From positions 62,001-126,000 of the forward strand of contig NZ_LEKN01000034.1 in NCBI RefSeq assembly GCF_009761395.1: a stretch of DNA of 64,000 nt, written 5' to 3'. A program made the translations under genes and the position numbers. Below, one piece after another: positions 9,285 to 20,342 of this stretch (its first letter is position 1; each line of letters begins with the position of its first letter). The notes under the pieces were generated by a model. The model did no database searches. It was not told the DNA's origin and saw nothing but the letters and a program-made list of their open reading frames with translations. The DNA is from Ursidibacter maritimus (GTDB taxonomy: Bacteria > Pseudomonadota > Gammaproteobacteria > Enterobacterales > Pasteurellaceae).

Positions 9285-10250
9285 ATGATCGATTTTCGCC
9301 CTTTTTATCAACAAATTGCAACTACTTCACTTTCAGCTTGGCTTGAAACACTTCCTTTACAACTGAAACAGTGGGAGAAACAGACTCACGGTGATTATGC
9401 GAAATGGGCAAAAATTGTGAGTTTTTTACCAAATTATCCCGCTGAAATTGATTTGCGAGAAAAGGTTGAGGCAAAATTAGATTCGCCATTAAGCGAGGGG
9501 GAAACTCAACGCTTAGTTTATCATCTCAAACAACTTATGCCTTGGCGTAAAGGGCCATATCATTTGTATGGTGTACATATCGACTGTGAGTGGCGTTCTG
9601 ATTTTAAATGGGATCGTGTTTTACCTCATTTATCCCCTCTGAAAGACCGAACTATTTTAGATGTTGGCTGCGGAAGTGGTTACCATATGTGGCGAATGGT
9701 GGGTGAAGGTGCCAAAATGGTAGTAGGAATCGACCCAACAGAGCTGTTTTTATGCCAGTTTGAAGCGGTCAGAAAATTGCTAAATAACGACAGACGAGCA
9801 AATTTAATTCCACTTGGTATAGAACAAATGCAACCGCTACACGCTTTTGATACTGTATTCTCAATGGGTGTGCTATATCATCGTAAATCGCCCCTAGACC
9901 ATCTTTCACAACTCAAAAATCAACTCGTAAAAGGTGGAGAATTGGTGTTAGAAACGTTAGTGATCGATGGTGGTGTGAATGATGTGCTTGTGCCAGCAGA
10001 CCGCTATGCCAAAATGAAAAATGTCTATTTTATTCCGTCTGTGGCAGCCTTAATCAACTGGTTGGAAAAAGTTGGCTTTAAAAATGTGCGTTGTGTTGAT
10101 GAAGCGATTACGACATTAGAAGAACAACGCAAAACCGATTGGTTAGAAAATGAGTCCTTAATCGACTTTTTAGACCCGAACGACCATTCTAAAACAATCG
10201 AAGGCTATCCAGCTCCCAAACGAGCAGTTATTATTGCGAATAACCCTTAG
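9285..10250 (+). CDS. cmoB: tRNA U34 carboxymethyltransferase
   Basis: Transfers a carboxymethyl group from carboxy-S-adenosylmethionine to 5-hydroxyuridine at tRNA position 34, making cmo5U. It has a class I methyltransferase core with [15 protein letters not shown] near residues 124-138, and the family-specific [17 protein letters not shown] upstream of it. [13 protein letters not shown] and the C-terminal PAPKRAV are also typical. Length 321 is normal. The partner cmoA is not in the window. The stop overlaps by four bases the stop of the convergent yhbP. Confidence 0.95.
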   Translation: MIDFRPFYQQIATTSLSAWLETLPLQLKQWEKQTHGDYAKWAKIVSFLPNYPAEIDLREKVEAKLDSPLSEGETQRLVYHLKQLMPWRKGPYHLYGVHIDCEWRSDFKWDRVLPHLSPLKDRTILDVGCGSGYHMWRMVGEGAKMVVGIDPTELFLCQFEAVRKLLNNDRRANLIPLGIEQMQPLHAFDTVFSMGVLYHRKSPLDHLSQLKNQLVKGGELVLETLVIDGGVNDVLVPADRYAKMKNVYFIPSVAALINWLEKVGFKNVRCVDEAITTLEEQRKTDWLENESLIDFLDPNDHSKTIEGYPAPKRAVIIANNP

Positions 10251-10684
10251 GTAATTTCTCTCTGCCAAATTGTTTTTTGAGCAAACATCAATTTATTTGT
10301 GGTGTGTTTGATAAAATCTAGGCGAATTTCCCACACATCACTCTTCATCAATTTAGCAACGGGGAATTTAGCAGTATAAGCTAAAATTGCTTGTTGCTTT
10401 TCTAATTTATCGTCTAACAGTTGAGCTGTTGCGCTAAATTGAATACCTTCGATTTCTCGAATATTCTCGGTATGACGACTAATCGTGCCTACAATTTGGG
10501 GGGTAGCTAACATCAATTTTCCGTGCTGTGTAGTTTGATTCGTGAAAATAATGAGACGAGAAAGCTCTTCATCAAACACATAAAAACAGTTGGCACACCA
10601 AATTTCCCCTAAATGTTGGCAAGCCAAACTAACAATATGCTGTTGTTGGATAAACGCTGTAATAAGCGGTGGGATTTTTTGCAT
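10247..10684 (-). CDS. yhbP: YhbP/UPF0306 family protein (flavin-reductase-like barrel)
   Basis: Small protein of the UPF0306 family, related to pyridoxamine-phosphate-oxidase-like split barrels; its function is not established. It aligns along its length with E. coli Yhb[14 protein letters not shown], a central [11 protein letters not shown], and the C-terminal [17 protein letters not shown] and TIWQRE. I chose the ATG at 10684 because AGGTG lies six bases before it; a GTG nine bases further upstream is the alternative. It follows ubiX on the same strand and is likely its operon partner. The 3' end overlaps cmoB. Confidence 0.88.
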   Translation of the reverse strand: MQKIPPLITAFIQQQHIVSLACQHLGEIWCANCFYVFDEELSRLIIFTNQTTQHGKLMLATPQIVGTISRHTENIREIEGIQFSATAQLLDDKLEKQQAILAYTAKFPVAKLMKSDVWEIRLDFIKHTTNKLMFAQKTIWQREIT

Positions 10685-10702
10685 AATTTGCACCTGATTT
10701 TC

Positions 10703-11269
10703 TTATTTGCCTTCCCAACGTGGCATATCAATGGCTAAATCAAATTGATCTAACGCTCGGCTAACGCTATGGGTAATAATTTCATCAACACTTTGCGGTT
10801 GATGATATAAGGCTGGAACAGGGGGGAAAATAATGCCGCCCATTTCTGTCACTTTTCGCATATTATCTAAATGGGTGAGATGTAATGGAGTTTCTCGAAC
10901 CATTAACACTAATTTTCGGCGTTCTTTTAAGACAACATCAGCCGCACGAGAGAGCAGGTTGTCGCTAAACCCGTGAGCGATGGAAGCTAAAGTTCGCATT
11001 GAACAAGGTGCAACCAACATTCCCAACGTTTTGAATGAACCGCTTGAAATACTCGCAGCCACATTTTCACTGTGATGAACTACGTCAGCTAGCTCAAGCA
11101 CTGCTTCGGCGGAAATCTGTGTTTCATATTGGCGAGTGAGTTCCGCCCCTTTAGACATCACCAAATGCGTTTCAATATGGGGAATTTGGTTTAATAATTG
11201 CAAGGCTTTAAAGCCATATTGAAAGCCACTTGCACCACTAATCCCAATAATTATACGTTGAGTTGTCAT
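10703..11269 (-). CDS. ubiX: Flavin prenyltransferase UbiX
   Basis: Makes prenylated FMN, the cofactor that UbiD needs for decarboxylation in ubiquinone synthesis. The N-terminal flavin-binding [11 protein letters not shown], the central [27 protein letters not shown] and the C-terminal [12 protein letters not shown] with FPPVPALYH are characteristic. Length 188 is typical. AGGACAG precedes the ATG. It is probably transcribed with yhbP (18 bp gap). UbiD is not in this window. Confidence 0.95.
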   Translation of the reverse strand: MTTQRIIIGISGASGFQYGFKALQLLNQIPHIETHLVMSKGAELTRQYETQISAEAVLELADVVHHSENVAASISSGSFKTLGMLVAPCSMRTLASIAHGFSDNLLSRAADVVLKERRKLVLMVRETPLHLTHLDNMRKVTEMGGIIFPPVPALYHQPQSVDEIITHSVSRALDQFDLAIDMPRWEGK

Positions 11270-11371
11270 TATTCTGTCCTAAATGAGTGAAAAACTTGAA
11301 AAAGCCTAAGAAACGTTTACTATGTTGAGCTTTTCGAATTATGAATATCTCAACACGAAATTTTTCACATT

Positions 11372-12322
11372 ATGAACCAAGAGTCGCAACAAAACACGCA
11401 AAAAGAGAAAAAAATTGCATATAACTTAAATAAATTACAAAAACGTTTACGCCGTAATGTTGGCAATGCGATTGCAGATTTTAATATGATCGAAGATGGC
11501 GATAAGGTAATGGTTTGTTTGTCTGGTGGTAAAGATAGCTATACATTATTGGATATTTTGCTGAACTTAAAAATTAACGCGCCTATTCATTTTGATATTG
11601 TTGCAGTAAATTTAGACCAAAAACAGCCGGGGTTTCCAGAGCATATTTTGCCAGAATACTTAAATAGCATTGGCGTGGAATATAAAATTGTCGAAGAAAA
11701 TACTTATGGCATTGTGAAAGAGAAAATCCCCGAAGGGAAGACAACCTGTTCGCTTTGCTCTCGCTTGCGTAGAGGAATTTTATACCGTACTGCCACAGAG
11801 CTTGGTGCGACTAAAATCGCATTAGGGCATCATCGTGATGATATGTTAGAAACCTTATTTCTGAATATGTTTTACGGTGGTAAATTGAAAAGTATGCCAC
11901 CTAAATTGATTAGTGATGATGGTAAACAAATTGTGATCCGCCCTTTAGCGTACTGCAAAGAAAAAGATATTGAAAAATACGCTCAGGCTAAAGCATTTCC
12001 GATTATTCCTTGTAATTTATGCGGTTCTCAACCTAATTTACAACGTCAAGTCGTTAAAGAAATGCTACAAATGTGGGATCGTCAATATCCTGGTAGAATT
12101 GAAACAATGTTTAGTGCATTACAAAATGTAACTCCATCTCATTTATGTGATCCTAAACTGTTTGATTTTAAAAATATTCAGCGTGGTGCTGTACTTGAGG
12201 GCATTGAAGGGGATATTGCTTTTGACAAAGCAGAAATTCCAACTACACCCGTAATACAAGATGAAGATGATGTGAATGACTATACCGAAAATGGCATCAT
12301 CAATTTTAAAGCAGTAGAGTAA
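11372..12322 (+). CDS. ttcA: tRNA 2-thiocytidine(32) synthetase TtcA
   Basis: Iron-sulfur ATPase of the PP-loop family that thiolates cytidine 32 of some tRNAs. The PP-loop SGGKDS is at residues 51-56. Two CxxC pairs, in [12 protein letters not shown] and PCNLCGSQ, supply the cluster ligands, and [19 protein letters not shown] is the conserved central segment. Length 316 is normal; the C-terminal tail is acidic. It is divergent from ubiX, with about 100 bp between the two starts. Confidence 0.95.
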   Translation: MNQESQQNTQKEKKIAYNLNKLQKRLRRNVGNAIADFNMIEDGDKVMVCLSGGKDSYTLLDILLNLKINAPIHFDIVAVNLDQKQPGFPEHILPEYLNSIGVEYKIVEENTYGIVKEKIPEGKTTCSLCSRLRRGILYRTATELGATKIALGHHRDDMLETLFLNMFYGGKLKSMPPKLISDDGKQIVIRPLAYCKEKDIEKYAQAKAFPIIPCNLCGSQPNLQRQVVKEMLQMWDRQYPGRIETMFSALQNVTPSHLCDPKLFDFKNIQRGAVLEGIEGDIAFDKAEIPTTPVIQDEDDVNDYTENGIINFKAVE

Positions 12323-12380
12323 ACTCTTGCAAAAAAATCACTAAAACAGACCGCTTTACACAGGCGGAAAAGGACAAATA

Positions 12381-13184
12381 ATGAAATTTATCTCATTTAA
12401 TATCAATGGTTTGCGAGCCAGACCACACCAGTTAGAAGCACTGATTGCAAAACATCAACCTGATGTCATCGGCTTACAAGAAATTAAAGTCGCGGATGAA
12501 GATTTCCCTTATGATTTAGTTTCACATTTGGGATATCACGTTTTTCATCACGGGCAAAAAGGGCATTATGGTGTAGCATTACTGACCAAAGAAAAGCCAC
12601 TTGCTGTGAGAAAAGGCTTTCCAACAGATGATACTGATGCACAAAAACGAATGATTATGGCGGATATTGAAACGCCATTTGGGGTATTGACGGTGTTAAA
12701 CGGTTATTTCCCACAAGGCGAAAACCGTAGCCACGAAACTAAATTCCCTGCAAAAGAAAAATTCTATGCAGATTTACAGCATTATTTAGAAACAGAATTA
12801 AACCCAGAAAACCCAATTATCATAATGGGGGATATGAATATTAGCCCAACCGATTTAGATATTGGTATTGGTGAGCAAAACCGTAAACGCTGGTTGCGTG
12901 ATGGTAAATGTTCATTTTTACCTGAAGAGCGTGAATGGTTAGGGCGATTACATTCTTATGGTTTAGTGGATACCTTCCGAGTAATGAATCCAAATGCTGA
13001 TGATAAATTCTCGTGGTTTGATTATCGCTCAAAAGGGATTGAAGATAATCGTGGCTTACGCATTGATTTAGTGTTGGCTTCGCACTCTTTGGCAGAGCGT
13101 TGTGTTGAAACAGGTATTGACCTTGAAATTCGTACAATGGAAAAGCCGTCCGATCACGCACCAGTTTGGGCTGTGTTTGAGTAG
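12381..13184 (+). CDS. xthA: Exonuclease III (AP endonuclease)
   Basis: Base-excision-repair enzyme that cleaves 5' of abasic sites and degrades 3' ends of duplex DNA. It has the endonuclease/exonuclease/phosphatase fold: [13 protein letters not shown] at the N-terminus, LQEIK with the metal-binding glutamate (E34), [13 protein letters not shown] with the catalytic Asp/Asn pair, and the C-terminal SDHAPVW with the catalytic histidine. Length 267 against 268 in E. coli. It is convergent with the YidE-type gene across a shared terminator. Confidence 0.96.
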   Translation: MKFISFNINGLRARPHQLEALIAKHQPDVIGLQEIKVADEDFPYDLVSHLGYHVFHHGQKGHYGVALLTKEKPLAVRKGFPTDDTDAQKRMIMADIETPFGVLTVLNGYFPQGENRSHETKFPAKEKFYADLQHYLETELNPENPIIIMGDMNISPTDLDIGIGEQNRKRWLRDGKCSFLPEEREWLGRLHSYGLVDTFRVMNPNADDKFSWFDYRSKGIEDNRGLRIDLVLASHSLAERCVETGIDLEIRTMEKPSDHAPVWAVFE

Positions 13185-13208
13185 TATTACGCCCATTCTG
13201 AAACGACG

Positions 13209-13256
13209 AAGCGGTATGATTTTGCAAAACATTTACAGAATCATACCGCTTTTATT
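13209..13256. terminator. Terminator made of paired inverted uptake-signal cores
   Basis: A perfect 13-bp stem, AAGCGGTATGATT (13209-13221) with AATCATACCGCTT (13239-13251), followed by TTATTATT. It sits between the convergent xthA and YidE-type genes and can serve both. The arms contain AAGCGGT, the inner part of the uptake signal. Confidence 0.85.
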
Positions 13257-13273
13257 ATTCGGTGGTCAGCAGT

Positions 13274-14926
13274 TTAACCGACACTCCACAGTAAAATTGC
13301 CAGTAATTGTGGCAAAATAATTCTGCAGAACATTACCAATGGATAGACCGTTGCATAAGAGAGTGCGGCTGCACCATTTCCCTCTTTGATTGCGTTGGCA
13401 AATGCAAGAGCAGGAGGATCGGTCATTGAGCCAGCAAGTAGGCCACAGAGTGTAAGGTAATTTAACTTACCATAAATACGAGCGATAACGCCTGTCACAA
13501 TTAACGGAATAAAGGTAATTAACGCACCGTAACCAATCCACGCTAAGCCGTCATTACTGAGTAAGGTATTTAAGAAATTACCACCAGCTTTCCAACCAAC
13601 TACTGCAAGAAACAGCACAATACCAATTTCTCGTAATGCAAGGTTGGCACTTGGTGGCATAAACCAATAAAGTTTTCGGATACTACCAATGCGAGCTAGG
13701 ATCAGTGCCACGACTAATGGTCCGCCAGCCAAACCTAATTTTAAGGCAACAGGGAAACCAGGGATATAAATTGGAATAGAACCGAGCAATACCCCTAGCC
13801 CAATTCCAATAAAGATTGGCAACATTTGTACTTGTTGTAATTTTTGTTGAGCATTACCAATAATGGCCATGACTGCTTCAATATCTTCTTGGCGACCAAC
13901 TAAATTCAGCACATCACCAAATTGTAGCGTCATTTCGCCTGTTGGGATAAGTTCTATCCCAGAACGATTGAGACGAGAAATCACCACGTCATATTTACCT
14001 TTCAGCATCAGTTGGCGAATTTTTTTACCAAAGACTTTTTCATTGGTAACCACCGCTCGTTCACTACGAAAGAGAGTGCCTTTGGTAGAAACTGATGTAT
14101 CGACCATTTCACCAATAATTAAGTGCATTTTGCTCAATGCTGATTTTTCACCTACCATATGCAGAATATCGCCCACATAAACTTGCGTATCGACTTTAGG
14201 TACGAAGAGATCTTCACCTCGTTTTAAGCGTGAATAAACAACATCGTGCAAATCAAAATCAGGGAATTGCTTCAGCGTTAAACCATTAAGATTAGGGTTA
14301 GTTACTCGAACATTTAAGGTACTTAACCCTTCTTTTTTGCTGTTCTGCGTACGGTCAAAGTCATCGGCTTCTTTATCGACATTGATTTTAAATAGAATAC
14401 GGATTATCCACATCGCTAAGAGGATACCAACAATCCCAAACGGATAGGCAATGGCGTACCCCATACCCATTACGGAGGTATCGCTACCTAATTCGGATAA
14501 GATTTGTTGTCCTGCACCTAATGATGGCGTGTTGGTAACAGCACCTGAGAAAATGCCTAAAATGACAGGAAGTGGTACATCAAATAATTTATGTAACAAA
14601 ACAACCAGCAGACCACTGATAGCTACAATCAATAGTGCAAAACCGTTTAATTTTAGCCCTGATTGACGCAGTGACGCAAAAAAACCTGGACCAACTTGAA
14701 TACCAATAGTGTAAACGAATAGGATAAGTCCAAACTCTTGAATAAAATGAAGTGTATGAGGGTCGAGTTTTATCCCCATTTGTGTCATAAAATGGGAAAC
14801 GATTATGCCCCCAAATAATACTCCACCAATTCCTAGACCAACACCCCGAACTTTAATATGCCCAATCCATAGTCCTAGCACAGCGACTAAGGATAACAGG
14901 CTAACAGTTAATGCAATTTCGCTCAT
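13274..14926 (-). CDS. YidE-type putative transporter (AspT/YidE/YbjL family)
   Basis: Inner-membrane protein of 550 residues with the duplicated AspT/YidE antiporter domains flanking two central RCK/TrkA-C ligand-binding domains. The N-terminal half has about five membrane helices with the [12 protein letters not shown] signature (near residues 76-87). The cytoplasmic middle (about residues 190-370) holds two RCK_C units. The C-terminal half repeats the membrane domain, with [14 protein letters not shown] and [15 protein letters not shown]. It corresponds to E. coli YidE and to a protein annotated only as a putative transport protein in H. influenzae. The substrate is not known. Confidence 0.9.
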   Translation of the reverse strand: MSEIALTVSLLSLVAVLGLWIGHIKVRGVGLGIGGVLFGGIIVSHFMTQMGIKLDPHTLHFIQEFGLILFVYTIGIQVGPGFFASLRQSGLKLNGFALLIVAISGLLVVLLHKLFDVPLPVILGIFSGAVTNTPSLGAGQQILSELGSDTSVMGMGYAIAYPFGIVGILLAMWIIRILFKINVDKEADDFDRTQNSKKEGLSTLNVRVTNPNLNGLTLKQFPDFDLHDVVYSRLKRGEDLFVPKVDTQVYVGDILHMVGEKSALSKMHLIIGEMVDTSVSTKGTLFRSERAVVTNEKVFGKKIRQLMLKGKYDVVISRLNRSGIELIPTGEMTLQFGDVLNLVGRQEDIEAVMAIIGNAQQKLQQVQMLPIFIGIGLGVLLGSIPIYIPGFPVALKLGLAGGPLVVALILARIGSIRKLYWFMPPSANLALREIGIVLFLAVVGWKAGGNFLNTLLSNDGLAWIGYGALITFIPLIVTGVIARIYGKLNYLTLCGLLAGSMTDPPALAFANAIKEGNGAAALSYATVYPLVMFCRIILPQLLAILLWSVG

Positions 14927-15010
14927 ATAGCCTCACAATAAAAATAAACTGGGGTTATTTTAACAAACCTAAAAGATAAAAAATGCGATCTAACTCAAAG
15001 AAATGAGAAA

Positions 15011-15030
15011 ACAAGCGGTGAGATTTTGCT
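15011..15030 (+). repeat. DNA uptake signal sequence (Apl-type)
   Basis: ACAAGCGGTGAGATTTTGC matches the Actinobacillus-type uptake signal: the ACAAGCGGT core followed by a T-rich extension. It lies in the 281-bp gap between the YidE-type gene and maeB. That gap otherwise holds the maeB terminator and no supportable gene. Confidence 0.8.
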
Positions 15031-15132
15031 AATTCTTTACGAGAAAGAAGAGATTTTTGTAGATATAGAAATTTGAGATTTAAGTTACAGCGATATTTTC
15101 CATTGCTGATGATTAAAGAGACAAATTGACTG

Positions 15133-15186
15133 CAAATAAAAGCCGTCGGTTTGAGCAGAAAATTTGTCAACTCAAACCGGCCGCTT
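15133..15186 (-). terminator. Terminator of maeB
   Basis: On the minus strand GCCGGTTTGAG pairs with CTCAAACCGACGGC, followed by TTTTATTT. It lies just after the maeB stop. The outer arm carries a CCGCTTGT-type uptake-signal-like core. Confidence 0.75.
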
Positions 15187-15207
15187 GTCGTAATTAGTTA
15201 TTCAAGA

Positions 15208-17481
15208 TTACTCTTGCGTTTGTGCTTTCACCGCTGCAAATGCCACCATATTGATAATACGGCGAACAGAGGATTGAGGGTTAAGAACGTGTGCAGATTT
15301 ATTCATACCCATTAGAATTGGTCCAACCGTAATAGCAGTTGTGGTTGCGCGCAGTAAGTTATAACTAATACGAGCAGATTCTACATTTGGCATCACTAAT
15401 AAGTTGGCTGCACCTTTTAATGGACTGTCAGGCATATGATCACGACGTAATTTTTCAGAGAGCGCTAAATCACCGTGCATTTCACCATCAATCATCAAGT
15501 CAGGTTCACGTTGTTGAACTAATTCTAACACTTTACGCATTTTTGGTGCACCAAGTGCATTTGATGAGCCATAGTTAGAGTGAGAAATAAGTGCCACAGC
15601 TGGTTCAATACCGAAACGTCTAATTTCTGCTGATGCCATTGTGGTGATTTCCGCTAATTCTTCCGCTGTTGGATCAACATTTACATAGGTATCAGTCATA
15701 AAGACGTTACCTGTTGGAAGAACTAAGCTATTCAGTGCAGCTGGCACTTTCACGCCTGATTTTACGCCGATAATATCTTTGATCGCTTCTAAATGGCGGC
15801 TATAAGAACCAAATAAGCCACAAACTAACCCATCAGCATAGCCCATTTCAACCAATAAAGAGGCAATAACTGTCGTATTTGACGTGGTAACACGTTTTGC
15901 AATTGCTTCCGTAATACCACGACGTTTCATTAAATCGTAGTAGCGTTTCCATAATAGTTCGTGACGATCATCGTGTTCGTTATTGACGATCTCAAAATCT
16001 TTACCCGCAACGAGACGTAAACCTAATTTTTTAATACGAGCTTCAATAATAGCGGGACGACCAATGAGAATTGGGTAAGCTAAATCCATTGAAACGATTT
16101 CTTGTGTGGCGTGTAATACTTTTGCTTCTTCACCTTCTGCCAATACAATACGTTTTTTATCTGCTTTCGCTTGGCTGAAAATGGGTTTCATAAATAGGTT
16201 TGTTTTATAAACAAACTGTGTGAGTTTTTCAATATAGGTATCCCAATCTTGAATTGGTCGAGTTGCTACGCCAGATTCCATTGCTGCTTTTGCTACGGCT
16301 GGTGCAATACGAACAATCAAACGTGGGTCAAATGGGCGTGGAATAATGTAGTCTGGCCCAAATTCTGTTCCTTCATCACCATAAGCTGATGTCACAACAT
16401 CATTTTGCTCTTCAAGGGCTAAGTCAGCAATTGCATAAACTGCCGCACGTTTCATTTCTTCGTTGATTGTTGTTGCCCCTACATCTAATGCTCCACGGAA
16501 AATGAATGGGAAACAAAGCACGTTGTTTACTTGGTTTGGATAGTCAGAGCGTCCTGTACAAACAATCGCATCAGGGCGAGCAGCTTTAGCTTCTGGTGGA
16601 GTGATTTCTGGATTTGGGTTAGCTAATGCTAAAATCAGCGGGTGAGCGGCCATTGTGCGCACCATATCTTGTGTTAATGCCCCTGCAGCAGAACAACCTA
16701 AGAAAATATCTGCATTTGGAATCGCATCTGCAAGTGTACGCCAGCCATTATCTTCAATCGCATAGAATTTTTTGGTTTCGTCCATACGATCATCACGATC
16801 TTTATAAATGACACCTTTAGAATCACAAACTACGATATTTTCACGTTTCATTCCTAATGAAAGTAATAAATTCAAGCACGCAATAGAGGCTGCACCAGCA
16901 CCTGATGCAACTAAACGGACGTTCTCAATTTTTTTATCAATAATACGTAATGCATTAATGACTGCAGCAGCACTGATAATTGCCGTACCATGTTGGTCAT
17001 CGTGGAATACAGGAATATTCATACGTTCACGCAATTTTTGTTCAATGTAGAAACATTCAGGCGCTTTAATATCTTCTAAGTTAATACCACCAAAAGTTGG
17101 CTCAAGTGATGCGATAATATCTACTAATTTTTCAGGATCTTTTTCGTTGATTTCAATATCAAATACATCTACGCCAGCAAATTTTTTGAAAAGAACACCT
17201 TTCCCTTCCATTACAGGTTTACCGGCTAATGCACCGATATTCCCTAAACCTAATACAGCTGTACCATTTGAAATAACCGCAACTAAATTCCCTTTTGCTG
17301 TATATTTGTAAGCAGCAAGTGGATCTTTTTCAATTTCTAAACAAGGCTCTGCTACCCCTGGAGAGTAAGCAAGGGCAAGATCTCTTTGAGTTGCCAGTGA
17401 CTTGGTAGGCGTAATTTCAATTTTCCCTGGAACAGGAAACTCGTGAAAATCAAGAGCTGCTTGACGTAATGAATTATCCAT
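15208..17481 (-). CDS. maeB: NADP-dependent malic enzyme (phosphotransacetylase-domain type)
   Basis: Decarboxylates malate to pyruvate, yielding NADPH. The N-terminal malic-enzyme domain (about residues 1-425) has [24 protein letters not shown] and the [10 protein letters not shown] metal site. The C-terminal part (about residues 430-757) is a phosphotransacetylase-like domain ([27 protein letters not shown]) that regulates the enzyme allosterically. Length 757 matches E. coli MaeB at 759. GAGAGGA precedes the ATG. It is monocistronic with its own terminator and is divergent from ilvI. Confidence 0.96.
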   Translation of the reverse strand: MDNSLRQAALDFHEFPVPGKIEITPTKSLATQRDLALAYSPGVAEPCLEIEKDPLAAYKYTAKGNLVAVISNGTAVLGLGNIGALAGKPVMEGKGVLFKKFAGVDVFDIEINEKDPEKLVDIIASLEPTFGGINLEDIKAPECFYIEQKLRERMNIPVFHDDQHGTAIISAAAVINALRIIDKKIENVRLVASGAGAASIACLNLLLSLGMKRENIVVCDSKGVIYKDRDDRMDETKKFYAIEDNGWRTLADAIPNADIFLGCSAAGALTQDMVRTMAAHPLILALANPNPEITPPEAKAARPDAIVCTGRSDYPNQVNNVLCFPFIFRGALDVGATTINEEMKRAAVYAIADLALEEQNDVVTSAYGDEGTEFGPDYIIPRPFDPRLIVRIAPAVAKAAMESGVATRPIQDWDTYIEKLTQFVYKTNLFMKPIFSQAKADKKRIVLAEGEEAKVLHATQEIVSMDLAYPILIGRPAIIEARIKKLGLRLVAGKDFEIVNNEHDDRHELLWKRYYDLMKRRGITEAIAKRVTTSNTTVIASLLVEMGYADGLVCGLFGSYSRHLEAIKDIIGVKSGVKVPAALNSLVLPTGNVFMTDTYVNVDPTAEELAEITTMASAEIRRFGIEPAVALISHSNYGSSNALGAPKMRKVLELVQQREPDLMIDGEMHGDLALSEKLRRDHMPDSPLKGAANLLVMPNVESARISYNLLRATTTAITVGPILMGMNKSAHVLNPQSSVRRIINMVAFAAVKAQTQE

Positions 17482-17893
17482 ATTGTTATCCTCTCTATGA
17501 ATGATAAAAGTAAAATTTATGTATCGGCAAGCCGTACAAAAAGCGGTGATATTCTAACTGAATTCTGCAATTTTTTTTGTGATAAAGTTCTAATTTTTTT
17601 ACACTTTATGGACTCAATTTACTTATAAGTGTGAACAATCTCTCAAAATTAGAAAATTTAGTTTTAAAATTTTGTTTTTATAAAATGTGGTTTTATATTC
17701 TTTAATTGGTTTTTTTTATTTGTTTTTTGAAATAAAAATCCATAATTTGTATTTTTCCGAAATTTTAAACTATTTAATTGCCAAATTTATGCCTTTTACA
17801 TACTAGACAATCTCTAGGTTTTTTAGCACAATCCGCATCATTCAATTTATAGCAAAATGTTGCTGTGATAAGTTTTAGTCGTTGGAGGATTTA
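17482..17893. other. Long AT-rich divergent region between maeB and ilvI
   Basis: This 412-bp stretch has no supportable ORF. It is very AT-rich with many A and T runs. It must hold the divergent maeB and ilvI promoters. In E. coli, ilvIH is activated by Lrp at several AT-rich upstream sites, so an Lrp-type region is plausible here, but I could not define individual sites. No multi-branched-chain-residue leader peptide was seen. An uptake-signal-like AAAGCGGTGATATTC lies near 17540. Confidence 0.5.
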
Positions 17894-19615
17894 ATGAAAA
17901 AACTTTCTGGTGCAGAAATGGTTGTACAATCCTTGCGTGATGAAGGCGTAGAATACGTTTTCGGTTACCCAGGTGGTTCAGTGCTTGATGTTTATGATGC
18001 GATTCATACTCTAGGTGGGATAAAACATGTGCTTGTACGTCACGAGCAAGGTGCTGTACATATGGCGGATGGCTATGCCAGAGCTACAGGAAAAGTGGGT
18101 TGTGTATTGGTTACATCAGGACCCGGTGCGACTAATGCAATTACAGGGATCGCCACTGCCTATTCAGACTCAATTCCATTAGTCGTGTTTTCAGGACAAG
18201 TACCATCAAACTTAATTGGTTCAGACGCATTCCAAGAATGTGATATGGTTGGTATTTCTCGCCCTGTGGTAAAACATAGTTTCTTAGTAAAACGTGCGGA
18301 AGATATTCCTGAAATTATCAAAAAGGCTTTTTACATTGCATCAACAGGTCGTCCTGGCCCGGTCGTGATTGATTTACCTAAAGATGTGGTAAATCCTGCA
18401 AATAAATTTAGCTATGAATATCCCAAAGATGTTTCATTGCGTTCATATAACCCAAATGTGCAAGGGCATAAAGGGCAAATTAAGAAGGCTTTAAAAGCGG
18501 TATTGGTTGCTAAAAAACCCGTACTTTATGTGGGTGGTGGCGTTGTATTAGGCAATGCGAGCGAGCAGGTGACTGAATTTGCTACAAAACTGAATTTACC
18601 CGTAACAAGCTCGTTAATGGGTTTAGGTGCATTCCCAAGTACAAATAAACAGTTTTTAGGCATGCTAGGAATGCATGGTACTTATGAAGCCAATAATGCA
18701 ATGCACGAAAGTGACTTGATTTTGGGTATCGGTGTGCGTTTTGATGATCGTACCACCAATAATTTAGCTAAATATTGCCCGAATGCTAAAGTTATTCATA
18801 TTGATATTGATCCCGCATCAATTTCTAAAACCGTACCGGCCTATATTCCAATTGTGGGGAGTGCGGAGAATGTACTAGATGAATTTTTAGCATTATTAAG
18901 TGAAGAAAATCTTGCAAAAAATCAAGCGGATCTTAGCGCTTGGTGGGAGCAAATTGATGGCTGGAAAGCTCGTCAATGTCTAAAATTTGAAAAAGGTGCA
19001 GTAATTAAACCACAAGAAGTGATTCAAGCCGTTTATCGCATCACTCATGGTGAAGCTTATGTCGCATCTGATGTGGGACAACACCAAATGTTTGCCGCAT
19101 TACATTATCCATTTGATTTGCCACGCCGTTGGATTAATTCTGGGGGATTAGGCACAATGGGCTTTGGATTACCTGCCGCGATTGGGGTTAAATTTGCTTA
19201 TCCTGATGCAACCGTTGTGTGTGTCACTGGTGATGGTAGTATTCAAATGAATATCCAAGAGCTTTCAACAGCAAAACAGTATGATACACCAGTTGTGATC
19301 ATCAACTTAAACAACCGTTTCTTAGGAATGGTAAAACAGTGGCAGGATATTATTTATGCAGGTCGCCATTCGCAATCTTATATGAATTCGTTACCTGACT
19401 TTGTAAAACTAGCAGAAGCCTATGGGCACGTTGGTATTCAGATTACGAAACCAGAAGAGTTGGAAGAAAAACTTCAACAAGCCTTTGCGATTAAAGATAA
19501 ATTAGTCTTTGTCGATGTATTAGTCGATGAAACAGAACATGTTTACCCGATGCAAATTCGTGGTGAGTCAATGAAAGATATGATGCTTAGCAAAACGGAG
19601 AGAACAGATGCGTAG
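17894..19615 (+). CDS. ilvI: Acetolactate synthase III large subunit
   Basis: ThDP- and FAD-dependent enzyme that makes acetolactate and acetohydroxybutyrate, the first common step of valine, leucine and isoleucine synthesis. It has [34 protein letters not shown] with the catalytic glutamate, and [15 protein letters not shown]; the ThDP-binding [18 protein letters not shown]...NN motif is near residues 440-465. The start is the ATG at 17894 after GGAGG, giving 573 residues against 574 in E. coli IlvI. It overlaps ilvH by eight bases, which suggests coupled translation. Confidence 0.95.
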   Translation: MKKLSGAEMVVQSLRDEGVEYVFGYPGGSVLDVYDAIHTLGGIKHVLVRHEQGAVHMADGYARATGKVGCVLVTSGPGATNAITGIATAYSDSIPLVVFSGQVPSNLIGSDAFQECDMVGISRPVVKHSFLVKRAEDIPEIIKKAFYIASTGRPGPVVIDLPKDVVNPANKFSYEYPKDVSLRSYNPNVQGHKGQIKKALKAVLVAKKPVLYVGGGVVLGNASEQVTEFATKLNLPVTSSLMGLGAFPSTNKQFLGMLGMHGTYEANNAMHESDLILGIGVRFDDRTTNNLAKYCPNAKVIHIDIDPASISKTVPAYIPIVGSAENVLDEFLALLSEENLAKNQADLSAWWEQIDGWKARQCLKFEKGAVIKPQEVIQAVYRITHGEAYVASDVGQHQMFAALHYPFDLPRRWINSGGLGTMGFGLPAAIGVKFAYPDATVVCVTGDGSIQMNIQELSTAKQYDTPVVIINLNNRFLGMVKQWQDIIYAGRHSQSYMNSLPDFVKLAEAYGHVGIQITKPEELEEKLQQAFAIKDKLVFVDVLVDETEHVYPMQIRGESMKDMMLSKTERTDA

Positions 19616-20099
19616 AACATTATCCGTATTATTAGAGAATGAATCAGGGGCTTTATCTCGTGTGGTTGGCCTTTTCTCTCAACGTGGTTTTAACATTGAA
19701 AGTTTAACCGTAGCACCAACTGACGATCCAAGTCTTTCTCGAATGACGATTGTTGCACAAGGCGATGAAAAGGTACTAGAGCAGATCGAAAAGCAATTAC
19801 ATAAGCTAATTGATATTTTCAAGGTGATTAATTTAAGTCATTGTGAACACGTTGAACGTGAGGTTTTACTGCTCAAAGTCCGAGCTACTGGCAGTGCAAG
19901 AGATGAGCTAAAAAGAATGGTGGATATTTTCCGCGGGCAAATCGTAGATATTACCCCTAAACAGTACACAATCCAGTTAGCGGGTACGAGTGAAAAACTC
20001 AATGCGTTTATTGAAGCGATTAAAGCTGAAACAACGATTATTGAGATTGTTCGTTCGGGGGTGATTAGCCTATCTCGTGGCGAGAAGAACTGCTTGTAG
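19608..20099 (+). CDS. ilvH: Acetolactate synthase III regulatory subunit
   Basis: Small subunit that activates IlvI and gives it valine feedback inhibition. The N-terminal ACT domain (about residues 1-80) shows [26 protein letters not shown]; the C-terminal domain ends with [10 protein letters not shown], as in E. coli IlvH. Length 163 is identical to the usual 163. The ATG lies inside the end of ilvI. A strong terminator follows. Confidence 0.96.
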   Translation: MRRTLSVLLENESGALSRVVGLFSQRGFNIESLTVAPTDDPSLSRMTIVAQGDEKVLEQIEKQLHKLIDIFKVINLSHCEHVEREVLLLKVRATGSARDELKRMVDIFRGQIVDITPKQYTIQLAGTSEKLNAFIEAIKAETTIIEIVRSGVISLSRGEKNCL

Positions 20100-20120
20100 T
20101 TCTTTAGAGTCTGATATATC

Positions 20121-20151
20121 AAACGGAAACCATTATCGGTTTCCGTTTTTG
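20121..20151 (+). terminator. Terminator of ilvIH
   Basis: ACGGAAACC and GGTTTCCGT around a six-base loop, followed by TTTTT. It lies about 20 bp after the ilvH stop. Confidence 0.9.
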
Positions 20152-20290
20152 TATAATGTACTGATTAAATGGTTCGTTATTTTATTTAGCCAGAATGAAA
20201 TCAAAAATTTTTATAATTTCTAATAAGAATTTATCACTTGACTATTCCCTTATTGCTATTTTTCAGATAATCTCACATCCCTAATTTTTT

Positions 20291-20314
20291 AGGTGGATAG
20301 ACGTCTAGGCGTTT
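20291..20314 (+). promoter_or_regulatory. MetJ-like operator boxes upstream of sstT
   Basis: The 8-mer at 20299-20306 is AGACGTCT, a perfect MetJ box. It is followed in phase by AGGCGTTT (6 of 8), and preceded by the weak AGGTGGAT (4 of 8). MetJ binds cooperatively to two or more tandem 8-bp boxes. The pair lies about 30-45 bp before the sstT start. A similar array sits in front of metF in this window. Regulation of sstT by MetJ is inference. Confidence 0.55.
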
Positions 20315-20342
20315 ATTATTTCTTTCTCTTACAGGAATTTTT

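Noticed and set aside
14955-15170. 71-codon open frame on the minus strand after maeB
   Set aside because: No ribosome site or recognisable family, and it overlaps an uptake signal and the maeB terminator.
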